Counted from the first letter of the stretch, positions 28,836 to 39,200 are shown. The stretch: DNA of 64,000 nucleotides from Massilia atriviolacea (GCF_003953935.1 NZ_RXLQ01000002.1:248001-312000); one strand, 5' to 3'. Notes: a model not told the origin generated them from the letters alone. A program made the numbers and translations.

Positions 28836-28863
28836 TTGACACTTCGCCAGAACGCGCTAGACT
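28836..28863 (+). promoter_or_regulatory. Sigma-70-like promoter upstream of nfeD
   Basis: TTGACA (28836-28841) is a perfect -35 match, followed after 16 bases by TAGACT (28858-28863), four of six to the -10 consensus. It lies just after the O-methyltransferase stop and points towards nfeD. Confidence 0.55.
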
Positions 28864-28938
28864 AGGCGCATTCAAAGTCAATCCAACAAAACCATTATAA
28901 AAACCGACTTTCCAAGCCATTCGCACCCTCGTCGTCCA

Positions 28939-28966
28939 TCCCGGGCCACGGGGGTTTTTGCTTTTT
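28939..28966 (+). terminator. Weak terminator-like hairpin in the nfeD leader
   Basis: TCCCG (28939-28943) can pair with CGGGG (28949-28953), with one wobble, and is followed by GTTTTTGCTTTTT. It could end the O-methyltransferase transcript or attenuate the one from the promoter at 28836. Confidence 0.35.
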
Positions 28967-28984
28967 ACAAACTGGAGAAACCTC

Positions 28985-29407
28985 ATGGCTGACTGGACGT
29001 GGTGGCTGGCGCTGGCTGGCGCGCTGGTAATTTTCGAGCTCTTTACGGGCACCTTCTATCTCCTGATGATCGCCATCGGGCTGGCCTGCGGCGCCCTCGT
29101 GGCGCTGGGCGGCTTCGGCATGCCGGCCCAGATCCTGGCCGCCGCCGTGGTCGGCGCCATCGCCACCGGCCTGCTGCACCGCAGCCGCTTCGGCGCGCCC
29201 GCGCGCCACGACACCGCGCGCGATCCGAACGTGAACATGGACATCGGCCAGAGCGTCAACGTCGCCACCTGGACCGACGGCAAGGCGCGCGTGATGTACC
29301 GTGGCGCGCCCTGGGACGTGGAACTCGGCCCAGGCGCACTGGCCGAAGCGGGCAGTTTCAGGATCGTGGAAGTGCAGGGCAGTCGCCTGATCGTCGCCAA
29401 CAACTAA
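28985..29407 (+). CDS. NfeD-family membrane protein
   Basis: The 140-aa protein has three membrane segments in the first 75 residues (WWLALAGALVIFELF, YLLMIAIGLACGALVAL, QILAAAVVGAIATGLL). A C-terminal OB-fold domain follows (about 85-140, DIGQSVNVATWTDGKARVMYRGAPWDVEL). NfeD proteins work with SPFH/stomatin proteins in membrane domain organisation or membrane proteolysis, and the SPFH gene lies directly downstream. GGAG at 28973-28976 supports ATG 28985. Confidence 0.9.
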   Translation: MADWTWWLALAGALVIFELFTGTFYLLMIAIGLACGALVALGGFGMPAQILAAAVVGAIATGLLHRSRFGAPARHDTARDPNVNMDIGQSVNVATWTDGKARVMYRGAPWDVELGPGALAEAGSFRIVEVQGSRLIVANN

Positions 29408-29410
29408 TGA

Positions 29411-29450
29411 ACAACAACTAACAACAACTAACAACAACTAACAACAACTG
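29411..29450 (+). repeat. 10-bp tandem repeat between nfeD and the SPFH gene
   Basis: Four consecutive copies of ACAACAACTA fill nearly the whole spacer; the last copy ends in G. The sequence CAACAACTAA also forms the end of the nfeD coding region, so the array seems to have grown from the stop-codon region of nfeD. Confidence 0.95.
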
Positions 29451-29464
29451 AAAAGGGGCAGGCT

Positions 29465-30382
29465 ATGGAAGGTTTCGGAATAACCACGCTGATTATTCTG
29501 GCGGTGGTGGTGGTATTTGTCTTCAAGGCCGTCAACGTGGTGCCGCAGCAGCACGCCTGGGTGGTCGAACGCCTGGGCAAGTACCACAAGACGCTGGTGC
29601 CGGGCCTGAGCATCGTGGCGCCGTTCATCGACCGCATCGCCTACAAGCACATACTCAAGGAGATCCCGCTGGACGTGCCGCCGCAGGTCTGCATCACGCG
29701 TGACAACACGCAGCTGCAGGTGGACGGCATCCTGTATTTCCAGATCACCGATCCGATGCGCGCCTCGTACGGCTCGTCGAACTACCTGTCGGCCATCACC
29801 CAGCTGGCGCAGACCACCTTGCGTTCGGTGATCGGCAAGATGGAGCTCGACAAGACCTTCGAAGAGCGCGATCACATCAACGTCACCATCGTCAACGCGA
29901 TCGACGAGTCGGCCGCCAACTGGGGCGTGAAAGTGCTGCGCTACGAAATCAAGGACTTGACGCCGCCGCAGGAAATCCTGCACGCGATGCAGGCGCAGAT
30001 CACCGCCGAACGCGAAAAGCGCGCCCTGATCGCCGCCTCGGAAGGGCGCAAGCAGGAGCAGATCAACATCGCCACCGGCGAGCGCGAAGCGGCGATTGCC
30101 CGTTCCGAAGGCGAGAAGCAGGCCTCGATCAACCGCGCCGAAGGGCAGGCCAAGGCGATCGTGGCGCTGGCCGAGGCGAACGCCGACGCGCTGCGCCAGA
30201 TCGGCGCCGCCATCCGCGAACCGGGCGGGCAGGATGCGGTCAACCTGAAGGTGGCCGAGCAGTACGTGGATGCCTTCTCGGAGCTGGCCAGGACCAACAA
30301 CTCGATCATCGTGCCGGCCAACCTGGGCGAGATGAGCGGCTTGATCGCCAGCGCCATGCACATCGTGAAAACCCAGAAGTAA
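29465..30382 (+). CDS. SPFH/band 7 (stomatin/QmcA-like) membrane protein
   Basis: The 305-aa protein has one N-terminal membrane helix (TTLIILAVVVVFVF). The SPFH domain (about residues 25-190) carries the typical VERLGKY and the conserved region with IGKMELDKTFEERDHIN. A long Ala/Glu/Lys coiled coil (about 190-265) follows. Such proteins form large membrane rings that organise microdomains and influence proteases. The pairing with NfeD is conserved in bacteria. GGGG-CAGG precedes ATG 29465. Confidence 0.93.
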   Translation: MEGFGITTLIILAVVVVFVFKAVNVVPQQHAWVVERLGKYHKTLVPGLSIVAPFIDRIAYKHILKEIPLDVPPQVCITRDNTQLQVDGILYFQITDPMRASYGSSNYLSAITQLAQTTLRSVIGKMELDKTFEERDHINVTIVNAIDESAANWGVKVLRYEIKDLTPPQEILHAMQAQITAEREKRALIAASEGRKQEQINIATGEREAAIARSEGEKQASINRAEGQAKAIVALAEANADALRQIGAAIREPGGQDAVNLKVAEQYVDAFSELARTNNSIIVPANLGEMSGLIASAMHIVKTQK

Positions 30383-30391
30383 GGAGCGGCC

Positions 30392-31189
30392 ATGCGCACG
30401 ATCGTCATCACCGGCAGTTCGGACGGCATCGGCGCCGAGATGGCGCGCCAGCTGGCGGCGCGCGGCGGCGCCGAGGTGGCGCTGGTGCTGGCCGCCCGCA
30501 ACGGCGCCATGCTCGATGCGGTGGCGGGGCAGTGCCAGTCGCTCGGCGCGCACACGCTGACAGTGCCGACCGACGTGTCGGTGCAGGCCGAGTGCATCGC
30601 CCTGGTCGACGCCGCCGTGGCGCGCTTCGGCCGCATCGACGCCCTGATCAACAACGCCGGGCGTTCGGCGCACGCGCTGTTCGAGGACGTGCGGGACCTG
30701 GGCTGGTACGAAGACCTGATGCGGGTCAACCTGTGGGGCAGCGTCTGGTGCACGCACGCGGCGCTGGCGCACCTGAAGGCCGCGCGCGGGAGCATCGTGG
30801 CGGTGTCGTCGCTGGCGGGACTGGTCGGCGTGCCGGGGCGCACCGCCTACGCGGCCACCAAGTTCGCCATGGCGGGTTTTTTCGAAGCCTTGCGCGCCGA
30901 ATTAAAGGGCGCGGGGGTGAGCGTGACGACCGCCTATCCGGGCGTGGTGGCCACGCAGATCCGCCATCACGGCTACAACGCGGCCGGGCAGCAGCTGGGC
31001 AAGAGCCTGCTCAAGGAAGAGGGCGCGATGAGCGTGGAAGAATGCGCGCGCCTGATCATCGACGGCATGGAAGGGCGCAGGCGCGACGTCGTCATGACCG
31101 CCAAAGGCAAGGCCGGGCGCTTCCTCAAGCTGGTTGCGCCCGGACTGGTCGAAGACATGGCGCTGGCCGCCGTCAAGCAAGACGGCTAA
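30392..31189 (+). CDS. Short-chain dehydrogenase/reductase (SDR)
   Basis: The 265-aa product is a classical SDR. It has the NAD(P)-binding glycine motif TGSSDGIG at residues 6-13, the NNAG motif (INNAGRSAH), the catalytic Ser in VSSLAGLVG and the catalytic pair in YAATK. The C-terminal region (about 200-260) is rather basic and might contact membrane lipid. AAGGAG at 30381-30386 supports ATG 30392. It follows the SPFH gene by nine bases and may be cotranscribed. The substrate is unknown. Confidence 0.92.
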   Translation: MRTIVITGSSDGIGAEMARQLAARGGAEVALVLAARNGAMLDAVAGQCQSLGAHTLTVPTDVSVQAECIALVDAAVARFGRIDALINNAGRSAHALFEDVRDLGWYEDLMRVNLWGSVWCTHAALAHLKAARGSIVAVSSLAGLVGVPGRTAYAATKFAMAGFFEALRAELKGAGVSVTTAYPGVVATQIRHHGYNAAGQQLGKSLLKEEGAMSVEECARLIIDGMEGRRRDVVMTAKGKAGRFLKLVAPGLVEDMALAAVKQDG

Positions 31190-31227
31190 GGGCACGCGCT
31201 TATCGGCAGGCGCTTATCGGCAAGAGA

Positions 31228-31845
31228 TTAGCGGCAGGCGCGCGCGATGCGCCGCTCGGCGTCGGCCAGCTCGGCATCGCGTTGCTGGTCGGAGATGAAG
31301 TTGCGGTTGCCCTTGCTGTCGGTGGTGTACGCGGGGCGTCCCTCCTTCATGACGGCCTGTCGCTTGCGCTCGTTGTCGCATTCGATGGCCTTGTTCTTGG
31401 CGCGGATCTTGGCATTGTCGGCCTCCACTTTGTCGGAGGCCAGCTGTCGCTCCTTTTCTTTCTTCGAGGCGGCGTCCGTCGCGGCGCCGGGCGCGGACGC
31501 GGGCTTGGCCTGCGCCGGCACGCCCGGCTGGACCGGGGCCGGCAGCGGCGCCGGCGCGGGCGGCGGCATCGGTGCGCTTGCCTTGCGGCCCGGGTCCCAG
31601 TTGGCGCCCGGACGGCCGTCGGGGTAGCGTTCCCGCTCCTTTTCTTCCAGCTTTTGTTGCTTGACCAGCGCATTGCGTTCGGCCAGGGTCGGCATTTTTT
31701 TCGCGTAGGCGCTGGCCGGCGGCGGGCACGGCGCGTTCTGGTAGACCGGGTGGCCGTTGGCGCCCTTGCATTTGTTCAGGGTCGCGTGGGCGCCGGTGCA
31801 CAGGCTGGCGAGGAGGAGCGCGAGATAAAGTGGACGTGTTTGCAT
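31228..31845 (-). CDS. Secreted DUF4124-containing protein, copy 1
   Basis: The 205-aa precursor has a signal peptide ending TGAHA near residue 21. A DUF4124-like segment follows (NKCKGANGHPVYQNAPCP, with a Cys pair), then a Pro/Ala linker (about residues 85-120) and a charged helical C-terminus ending ERRIARACR. The function of the domain is unknown; it is abundant in betaproteobacteria. The C-terminal half resembles that of the protein at 35301-35819, so the two are paralogues. It is convergent with the SDR gene. Confidence 0.8.
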   Translation of the reverse strand: MQTRPLYLALLLASLCTGAHATLNKCKGANGHPVYQNAPCPPPASAYAKKMPTLAERNALVKQQKLEEKERERYPDGRPGANWDPGRKASAPMPPPAPAPLPAPVQPGVPAQAKPASAPGAATDAASKKEKERQLASDKVEADNAKIRAKNKAIECDNERKRQAVMKEGRPAYTTDSKGNRNFISDQQRDAELADAERRIARACR

Positions 31846-32022
31846 GCTGGTGGACAGACTCTGATGAAGTGGGAAGGGCGGACGCGTGGCGCCGCAGGGA
31901 TTCTGGCAGTTATATTTACATTATGCAAGCAAGCTTGCCGATTTGTTCAGGCCGCAGCCCTGCTTAAGCATCGCCAAAGACGCGGCGGGTATAAAGGATC
32001 ACCACTGACAGAGGAGGCTGGG

Positions 32023-32691
32023 ATGAAAAAACTGCTGCGCGAGAACAAGGGCTGGCTGGTGTTCCTGTTGTTATTCGGACTGTTCCGCACCGCGGTGGCC
32101 GACTGGAATCCGATTCCGTCGGGCTCGATGCGCCCGAACCTGCTCGAAGGCGACGTCGTCTTCGTCAACCGCCTCGCCTACAACGTCAAGATTCCCCTGA
32201 CCGACGTGGTGCTGGCGCGCCTGGGCGAGCCGCAGCGCGGCGATGTGGTGACGTTTTCCTCGCCCACGGACGGCACGCGCCTGATCAAGCGCCTGGTCGC
32301 GCTGCCGGGCGACATCGTCGAAATGCGCGACGAGCAACTGATCATCAACGGCCGGGCGGCCAGCTACGCCGCCGCCGGCAGCGCGCTCGAAGCGCTCGGC
32401 GACGGCAGCCGCGTCGCCGCCCAGAACGTCGAGGAAACCTTTGCCGGCCACCGCCGCCGCATCCAGGTGATTCCGCAACTGGTGGCGCCGCGCAGCTTCG
32501 GGCCGGTGACGGTGCCCGAGGACCAGTTCATGATGCTCGGCGACAATCGCGACCGCAGCGCCGATTCGCGCATGGTCGGCATGGTGCCGCGCCACCTGCT
32601 GATCGGGCGTGCCGAGCGCATCCTGGCCTCGGCCGATATCGACGGCAACTGGATGCCGCGCACCGAACGCTTCGGGATGAAGATGCCGTAA
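32023..32691 (+). CDS. Signal peptidase I (S26 family)
   Basis: This inner-membrane serine protease removes signal peptides. The 222-aa protein has one N-terminal membrane helix (about residues 10-26). The catalytic Ser lies in IPSGSM (S35), the catalytic Lys in LIKRLVALPGD (K89) and the later motif is [18 protein letters not shown] at 32011-32017 gives a strong ribosome site for ATG 32023. It is shorter than E. coli LepB (one membrane helix rather than two) and is not next to lepA or rnc, so it may be an additional, specialised signal peptidase. Confidence 0.92.
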   Translation: MKKLLRENKGWLVFLLLFGLFRTAVADWNPIPSGSMRPNLLEGDVVFVNRLAYNVKIPLTDVVLARLGEPQRGDVVTFSSPTDGTRLIKRLVALPGDIVEMRDEQLIINGRAASYAAAGSALEALGDGSRVAAQNVEETFAGHRRRIQVIPQLVAPRSFGPVTVPEDQFMMLGDNRDRSADSRMVGMVPRHLLIGRAERILASADIDGNWMPRTERFGMKMP

Positions 32692-32795
32692 GCTGCGGCC
32701 GTTCTGGCTCGCCGGTAACTTTTCACGAATGCCGGTAAAATTGCGCCCTCGGTTGGCCGCATGGTGCGCTGCCGTTTCATATAAGGCATTACCGC

Positions 32796-33992
32796 ATGCA
32801 GCGTTTGTTAACAGTGATCCTGGCCTGTATCGGCATGGTCGGCGCCCTCGCCATCGATACCTACCTGCCGTCCATCCCGGCCATCGGGCGCGAATTCGGC
32901 GTCGGCCCGCTGGCGGTGCAGCAGACGCTGAGCGTGTTCCTGTTCACCTTCGCCTTCATGATGCTGTTCTACGGCACCCTGTCGGACTCGTTCGGGCGCC
33001 GTCCCGTGATCCTGATCGCGCTCGCGCTCTACACGCTGGCCTCGCTGGGCGCCGTGTTCGCGCCCAGCTTCGGGGTGCTGCTGGCCTGCCGCGCGCTGCA
33101 GGGCCTGGCGGCCGGCGCCGGCTCGGTGATCGGGCAGGCGATTGTGCAGGACCGCTTTTCCCACGACCAGGCTCATGCACAACGCATCATGTCGCACATC
33201 ATGATGGTGTTCGGGCTGGCTCCGGCCATCGCGCCGGTGCTGGGCGGCTACCTGCACGTGCATTTCGGCTGGCGCTCGACCTTCCTGTTCCTGGCCATCT
33301 TCGGCGCCTTGATGATCCTGCTGGTGTACCGCGGCTTGCCGGAAAGCTTGCCCAGGGAGCAGCGCCATGCCTTCCACGGCGTGGCGATCGCGAAGAACTA
33401 CCTGAAGGTGCTGCGCGATCCGCAATTCCTGCTGCTGTCGCTGTCGGTGGGGCTGGCGTTCAGCGGCTTGTCGCTGTACATCGGTTCGGCGGCCAATTTT
33501 GTCATGGATATCCTGCACCTGCCCGAAACCGCCTTTGCCTGGCTGTTCATTCCGATGATCGGCGGGATGGTGGTCGGTTCGGCCTGGGGCGGCAAGGCGG
33601 CCTCGCGCATTGCGCCGGGTACGATGATGTGGCTGGGCTTCGGCATCATGGCGGCCGGCAGCGCGATCAGCATCGGCTACAACCTGCTGTTCGTGGCGGC
33701 CGTGCCGTGGGCGGTGCTGCCGCTGGCGGTCTACACCTTCGGCCTGGCGGTGGCGATGCCGGCGATCCAGGTCGGGGCGCTGGCGCTGTTTCCGGACAAT
33801 CGCGGACTGGCCTCGTCGATGATGGCCTTCATCCAGATGATGGTGTTCGCGCTGATGTCGGGCATGATGGCCCCGCTGCTGTTCGGCAGCGCGCTGAAGC
33901 TGGCCTGGGGCGTGGGCGGATCGCTGGCGGTGAGCTTCCTGTGCTGGCGCCTGAGCCGGATGCTGGCGCCGCCGGCGGAGAAGCTGGCCTGA
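32796..33992 (+). CDS. Bcr/CflA-family multidrug efflux MFS transporter
   Basis: The 398-aa protein has about twelve membrane helices and the drug:H+ antiporter signatures: DTYLPSIP in helix 1, GTLSDSFGRRP (motif A) between helices 2 and 3, and RALQGLAAGAG (motif B) in helix 4. Helix 5 carries APAIAPVLGGYL, matching motif C. Substrates of the family include bicyclomycin, chloramphenicol and sulfonamides; the substrate here is unknown. AAGG lies nine bases before ATG 32796. Confidence 0.93.
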   Translation: MQRLLTVILACIGMVGALAIDTYLPSIPAIGREFGVGPLAVQQTLSVFLFTFAFMMLFYGTLSDSFGRRPVILIALALYTLASLGAVFAPSFGVLLACRALQGLAAGAGSVIGQAIVQDRFSHDQAHAQRIMSHIMMVFGLAPAIAPVLGGYLHVHFGWRSTFLFLAIFGALMILLVYRGLPESLPREQRHAFHGVAIAKNYLKVLRDPQFLLLSLSVGLAFSGLSLYIGSAANFVMDILHLPETAFAWLFIPMIGGMVVGSAWGGKAASRIAPGTMMWLGFGIMAAGSAISIGYNLLFVAAVPWAVLPLAVYTFGLAVAMPAIQVGALALFPDNRGLASSMMAFIQMMVFALMSGMMAPLLFGSALKLAWGVGGSLAVSFLCWRLSRMLAPPAEKLA

Positions 33993-34016
33993 GCCCGGCC
34001 TCGGGCCAGGCTGAAC

Positions 34017-34466
34017 TTAGCGGCTGTGCGTCTTCATCGCCGCGGCAACCTCGCGCTTGCCGTCGCGTTCTTTCTCGGTGGCGCGCTTGTCGTGCTGCTT
34101 CTTGCCCTTGGCAAGGCCGATCTCGCACTTCACCCGTCCCCCCTTGTAGTGCAGGTTGAGCGGCACCAGGGTGTAGCCGGAGCGCTCAACCTTGCCGATC
34201 AGCTTGTCGACCTCGGCGCGGTGCAGCAGCAGCTTGCGCGTGCGCACCGCCTCCGGGTGGGTGAATGAGGAGGCGGTCGCCAGCGCGCTGATGTGCGCGC
34301 CGAACAGGAACAGCTCGTCCCCGCGCACGACCACGTACGCCTCCTTGATCTGGACGCGCGAATCGCGAATCGCCTTGACTTCCCATCCTTCGAGCACGAT
34401 GCCGGCTTCGTACCGGTCCTCGATGAAGTAGTCGTGAAATGCTTTTTTATTGTCAACAATACTCAT
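34017..34466 (-). CDS. smpB: SsrA-binding protein SmpB
   Basis: SmpB binds tmRNA and delivers it to stalled ribosomes for trans-translation. The 149-aa protein has the usual length, starts [20 protein letters not shown], and carries [10 protein letters not shown] and [17 protein letters not shown]. It ends in the basic tail ([19 protein letters not shown]) that enters the decoding centre. ssrA itself was not found in the window. It is divergent from ratA, as is common in proteobacteria. Confidence 0.97.
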   Translation of the reverse strand: MSIVDNKKAFHDYFIEDRYEAGIVLEGWEVKAIRDSRVQIKEAYVVVRGDELFLFGAHISALATASSFTHPEAVRTRKLLLHRAEVDKLIGKVERSGYTLVPLNLHYKGGRVKCEIGLAKGKKQHDKRATEKERDGKREVAAAMKTHSR

Positions 34467-34539
34467 GAAATGGCTAAAATGCGCGGTTCGGTTAAACTAC
34501 TGATGCAACATACCCAACATCATAGCAAACGGTTGATTA

Positions 34540-34971
34540 ATGGCAGTAGTACACAAAACAGTATTTTTGGCTTACAGCGCCGAACAGATGTTCGACCTGG
34601 TGGCCAAAGTGGAAGATTATCCCAAATTCCTGCCCTGGTGCGGCGGCGTGAAGCTGATCGAGCGGACCGACGACACCCTGGTGGCCAGCCTGGCGATCCA
34701 CTTCCACGGGGTGAAGCAGAGCTTCACGACCCGCAATATCAACACCCGGCCGACCCAGATGAAAATGAAACTGGTGGACGGCCCGTTCAAGTGCATGGAC
34801 GGCACCTGGACCTTCAAGGCGCTGCGTGCCGATGCCTGCAAGGTCGAATTCGACCTGCACTATGAATTTTCCAGCATGATACTCGAACAATTGATCGGGC
34901 CCGTGTTCGGCGTGATTGCCAACAGCATGGTCGACTCGTTCTGCAAGCGCGCCGAGACGGTGTATGGCTGA
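34540..34971 (+). CDS. ratA: RatA-like ubiquinone-binding START-domain protein
   Basis: The 143-aa protein belongs to the Coq10/RatA group of polyketide-cyclase/START-like proteins. Typical motifs are AEQMFDLVAKVEDYPKFLPWC, FHGVKQSFTTRN and VDGPFKCMDGTWTF. In E. coli the homologue has been described as a ribosome association toxin and as a ubiquinone-binding protein; the second role is the family-wide one. It forms the conserved smpB/ratA/rnfH arrangement. Confidence 0.92.
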   Translation: MAVVHKTVFLAYSAEQMFDLVAKVEDYPKFLPWCGGVKLIERTDDTLVASLAIHFHGVKQSFTTRNINTRPTQMKMKLVDGPFKCMDGTWTFKALRADACKVEFDLHYEFSSMILEQLIGPVFGVIANSMVDSFCKRAETVYG

Positions 34972-35281
34972 TCCGCTACCTCCCGCCGCGGGCGGGAAAC
35001 TGACGGTCCAGGTCTGCTACGCGACCGCCGGGCGCGCGTACCTGCGCGAGCTGACGGTGGAGCAGGGCTGCACGATCGAACAGGCGATCCGCCTGAGCGG
35101 CGTGCTGGACGCCATCCCCGGCATCGACCTGGCGGTCCAGCCGGTGGGTTTGTACGGCAAAAAAAAACCGCTGGAGACAGTCTTGCGCGCGCGCGACCGG
35201 ATTGAAATCTACCGGCCGCTGGTGGCCGACCCGAAAGAGTCGCGCCGCAAGCGGGCGGAGAAAAAGGCGCAGCCGCTGTGA
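34964..35281 (+). CDS. RnfH-family (UPF0125) protein
   Basis: The 105-aa product has the ubiquitin-like fold typical of RnfH: VQVCYATAGRAYLRELTVEQGCTI split over the first strands, then IEQAIRLSG, VGLYGKKKPLETVLRARDRIEIYRPL. It ends in a basic tail. The cellular role is not settled. ATG 34964 overlaps the end of ratA by eight bases, consistent with translational coupling; an in-frame ATG at 34916 would lie inside ratA and add unrelated residues. Confidence 0.92.
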   Translation: MADPLPPAAGGKLTVQVCYATAGRAYLRELTVEQGCTIEQAIRLSGVLDAIPGIDLAVQPVGLYGKKKPLETVLRARDRIEIYRPLVADPKESRRKRAEKKAQPL

Positions 35282-35300
35282 GCGGGAGCGCCCGTGCGGC

Positions 35301-35819
35301 TTATTTGCAGGCCTCGGCGATGGTTTTGTTGGCGCGTGCAATCTCGGCGGCGCGCTGGGCGTCTTCCATGACCGAGCGTTCGCCGTTCTTGTCGGTGGTG
35401 GTGATGCGCGTGCCCTGTTCAAGACTGCGCTTGTAGGCGCGCGCACCTTCGCAGGCGGCCTTGCTGTTGGCCTTGGCGGCATTCGCGGCGCTGGCTTTCT
35501 TGTCCGCCTCTTCCTTGGCCTTGGCGCGCTTGCGGTAGTCGGCTTCGCGGTCGGCCAGGCTCGGCGGCGTTTTGTCGTCGGCCCCGGCCGCGACGGGCGC
35601 GCTTTCCGATGGCGCAGGCGCCGCGTCGCGCGCCGCCGTGCCGCCCGGCTGCTTGAGGATGTTCTTGGCAGGGATGCCCGGTGGCGGCGGACGGTCCGAG
35701 AATTGCTTGGTGCCATTGGCGTCGACCCACACATATTGCGCGTAGGACACGGATGCGAACAGCATCAGCGCGCCCCCGGCCAGCAGCTGCAGTGTTCGCT
35801 TTCCGATAAGGTTGACCAT
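35301..35819 (-). CDS. Secreted DUF4124-containing protein, copy 2
   Basis: The 172-aa precursor has a signal peptide ending VSYA near residue 27. The DUF4124 motif (QYVWVDANGTKQFSDRPPPPG), an Ala/Pro linker, a charged coiled segment and a C-terminal helix ending KTIAEACK follow. GGAAAG six bases upstream supports ATG 35819 over an in-frame ATG at 35843. It is a paralogue of the protein at 31228-31845: both share a TTD-K/S-G-R segment followed by a long helix and a single Cys at the end. It is divergent from guaB. Confidence 0.8.
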   Translation of the reverse strand: MVNLIGKRTLQLLAGGALMLFASVSYAQYVWVDANGTKQFSDRPPPPGIPAKNILKQPGGTAARDAAPAPSESAPVAAGADDKTPPSLADREADYRKRAKAKEEADKKASAANAAKANSKAACEGARAYKRSLEQGTRITTTDKNGERSVMEDAQRAAEIARANKTIAEACK

Positions 35820-35939
35820 TTGAATCTTTCCATTAGTAATCAATCCCCGATTTCACCGTGATTTGCCCGTCGTGTCAACGAACTTGGCGGATTTGCGGGC
35901 ATTTTGAGGGCTTGATGAGACGGCGCACAGGAACTTCTG

Positions 35940-35945
35940 TATAAT
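35940..35945 (+). promoter_or_regulatory. -10 element of guaB
   Basis: A perfect TATAAT lies 28 bases before ATG 35973. No good -35 is found at 16-18 bases, so the promoter may rely on an activator or on the TG directly before the -10. Confidence 0.5.
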
Positions 35946-35963
35946 TCACTTTTGCGCCAATAG

Positions 35964-37433
<1,470 letters not shown>

Positions 37434-37445
37434 TCATCACCCCTG

Positions 37446-37496
37446 GCCCGGCGCCGTTGGCGCTGGGCAGGGTGGGGCGGCCGTCCGGCGGCCGCT
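37446..37496 (+). other. Two hairpins in the guaB-guaA spacer
   Basis: GCCCGGCGCC (37446-37455) pairs with GGCGCTGGGC (37459-37468), with one wobble, around a GTT loop. GCGGCCG (37478-37484) pairs with CGGCCGC (37489-37495). There is no T-run, so an mRNA-stability or processing role is more likely than termination. Confidence 0.4.
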
Positions 37497-37542
37497 CCAC
37501 GCCTCGTTAGCACGCACCCAGTCATCCATCTGAAACGCCTCC

Positions 37543-39153
37543 ATGCACTCTAAAATCCTCATTCTCGATTTCGGTTCCCAAGTCACCCAGCTGATCGCGC
37601 GCCGCGTACGCGATGCCGGCGTGTTCTCCGAAGTATTCCCGTACGACGTCAGCGACGAATTCGTGCGCAACTACGGCGCCGCCGGCGTGATCCTGTCGGG
37701 CAGCCACAGTTCCACCCTGGAAGGCGACGCCCCGCGCGCGCCGCAGGCCGTGTTCGAACTGGGCGTGCCTGTGCTGGGCATCTGCTACGGCATGCAAACC
37801 ATGGCGGCCCAGCTGGGCGGCAAGGTCGAAAACGGCCTGGTGCGCGAATTCGGCTACGCCGAAGTGCGCGCGCGCAGCCATACGGCGCTGCTGAACGGCA
37901 TCAACGACTTCGTCACCGACGAAGGGCACGGCATGCTCAAGGTCTGGATGAGCCACGGCGACAAGGTGCTCGACATGCCGCCCGGCTTCAAGCTGATGGG
38001 CGACACCCCGAGCTGCCCGATCGCCGCCATGGCCGACGAGGAGCGCCGTTTTTATGGCGTGCAGTTCCATCCGGAAGTGACGCACACGGCGCAGGGCAAG
38101 GCCATGCTGGGCCGCTTCGTGCACGAGATCTGCGGCTGCAAGTCGGAGTGGAACATGCCCGACTACATCAGCGAAGCGGTCGCCAAGATCCGCGAGCAGG
38201 TCGGCAGCGACGATGTCATCCTCGGCCTGTCGGGCGGGGTCGATTCGAGCGTGGCGGCGGCCCTGATCCACCGCGCCATCGGCGACCAGCTCACCTGCGT
38301 ATTCGTCGACCACGGCCTGCTGCGCCTGAACGAAGGCAAGATGGTGATGGACATGTTCGCCAAGAACCTGGGCGTGAAGGTGCTGCGCATCGATGCCGAA
38401 GGCCAGTTCCTCGGCCACCTGGCCGGCGTGACCGATCCGGAAGCCAAGCGCAAGATCATCGGCCGCGAATTCGTCGAAGTGTTCCAGGTCGAAGCCGGCA
38501 AGCTGAAGAACGCCAAGTGGCTGGCCCAGGGCACGATCTATCCGGACGTGATCGAAAGCGCCGGCAAGGGCAAGAAAGGGCAGACCATCAAGAGCCACCA
38601 CAACGTGGGCGGCCTGCCGGAAACCCTGAACCTCAAGCTGCTCGAACCGCTGCGCGAACTGTTCAAGGATGAAGTCCGCAAGCTCGGCGTTGCATTGGGC
38701 TTGCCGCACGATATGGTGTACCGCCATCCATTCCCGGGTCCGGGCCTGGGCGTGCGTATCCTGGGCGAAGTGAAGAAGGAGTTCGCCGACCTGCTGCGCC
38801 AGGCCGACGCGATCTTCATCGAAGAACTGCGCAACACGCCATGCGACCTGCCGGCGCTGGAAAGCATCGACGCCGGCGCCGCGCCGACCAACTGGTACGA
38901 AGCGACCAGCCAGGCGTTTGCGGTGTTCCTGCCGGTCAAATCGGTCGGCGTGATGGGCGATGGCCGCACCTACGAATACGTGGTGGCGCTGCGCGCGGTG
39001 CAAACGCTGGACTTCATGACGGCGCAATGGGCGCACTTGCCGCACAGCCTGCTGGGCAAGGTGTCGAACCGCATCATCAACGAGGTGCGCGGGATTAACC
39101 GGGTGGTGTACGATATTTCCGGCAAGCCACCGGCGACGATCGAGTGGGAATGA
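37543..39153 (+). CDS. guaA: GMP synthase (glutamine-hydrolysing)
   Basis: GuaA aminates XMP to GMP using glutamine and ATP. The 536-aa protein has the class I glutamine amidotransferase domain with catalytic Cys in LGICYGMQ (C81) and the His-Glu pair in [10 protein letters not shown]. The ATP pyrophosphatase P-loop LSGGVDSS lies near residue 227. The C-terminal dimerisation domain ends PPATIEWE, the family's usual last residues. Together with guaB it forms the GMP branch unit. Confidence 0.98.
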   Translation: MHSKILILDFGSQVTQLIARRVRDAGVFSEVFPYDVSDEFVRNYGAAGVILSGSHSSTLEGDAPRAPQAVFELGVPVLGICYGMQTMAAQLGGKVENGLVREFGYAEVRARSHTALLNGINDFVTDEGHGMLKVWMSHGDKVLDMPPGFKLMGDTPSCPIAAMADEERRFYGVQFHPEVTHTAQGKAMLGRFVHEICGCKSEWNMPDYISEAVAKIREQVGSDDVILGLSGGVDSSVAAALIHRAIGDQLTCVFVDHGLLRLNEGKMVMDMFAKNLGVKVLRIDAEGQFLGHLAGVTDPEAKRKIIGREFVEVFQVEAGKLKNAKWLAQGTIYPDVIESAGKGKKGQTIKSHHNVGGLPETLNLKLLEPLRELFKDEVRKLGVALGLPHDMVYRHPFPGPGLGVRILGEVKKEFADLLRQADAIFIEELRNTPCDLPALESIDAGAAPTNWYEATSQAFAVFLPVKSVGVMGDGRTYEYVVALRAVQTLDFMTAQWAHLPHSLLGKVSNRIINEVRGINRVVYDISGKPPATIEWE

Positions 39154-39200
39154 TACGAACGATGGCATGAGCTGGAAGGCGCATGCATTTGCAGTAAGCA

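Noticed and set aside
30532-32022. A long + frame running through the SDR and opposite the first DUF4124 gene into the signal peptidase.
   Set aside because: The signal peptidase has a strong ribosome site at 32011-32017 and a standard N-terminus at 32023; the upstream part has no domain.
39171-39196. A GG-N11-GC pattern before the NRPS region resembling a sigma-54 promoter.
   Set aside because: The spacing between the GG and GC dinucleotides is one base too long, and it lies before the guaA terminator.
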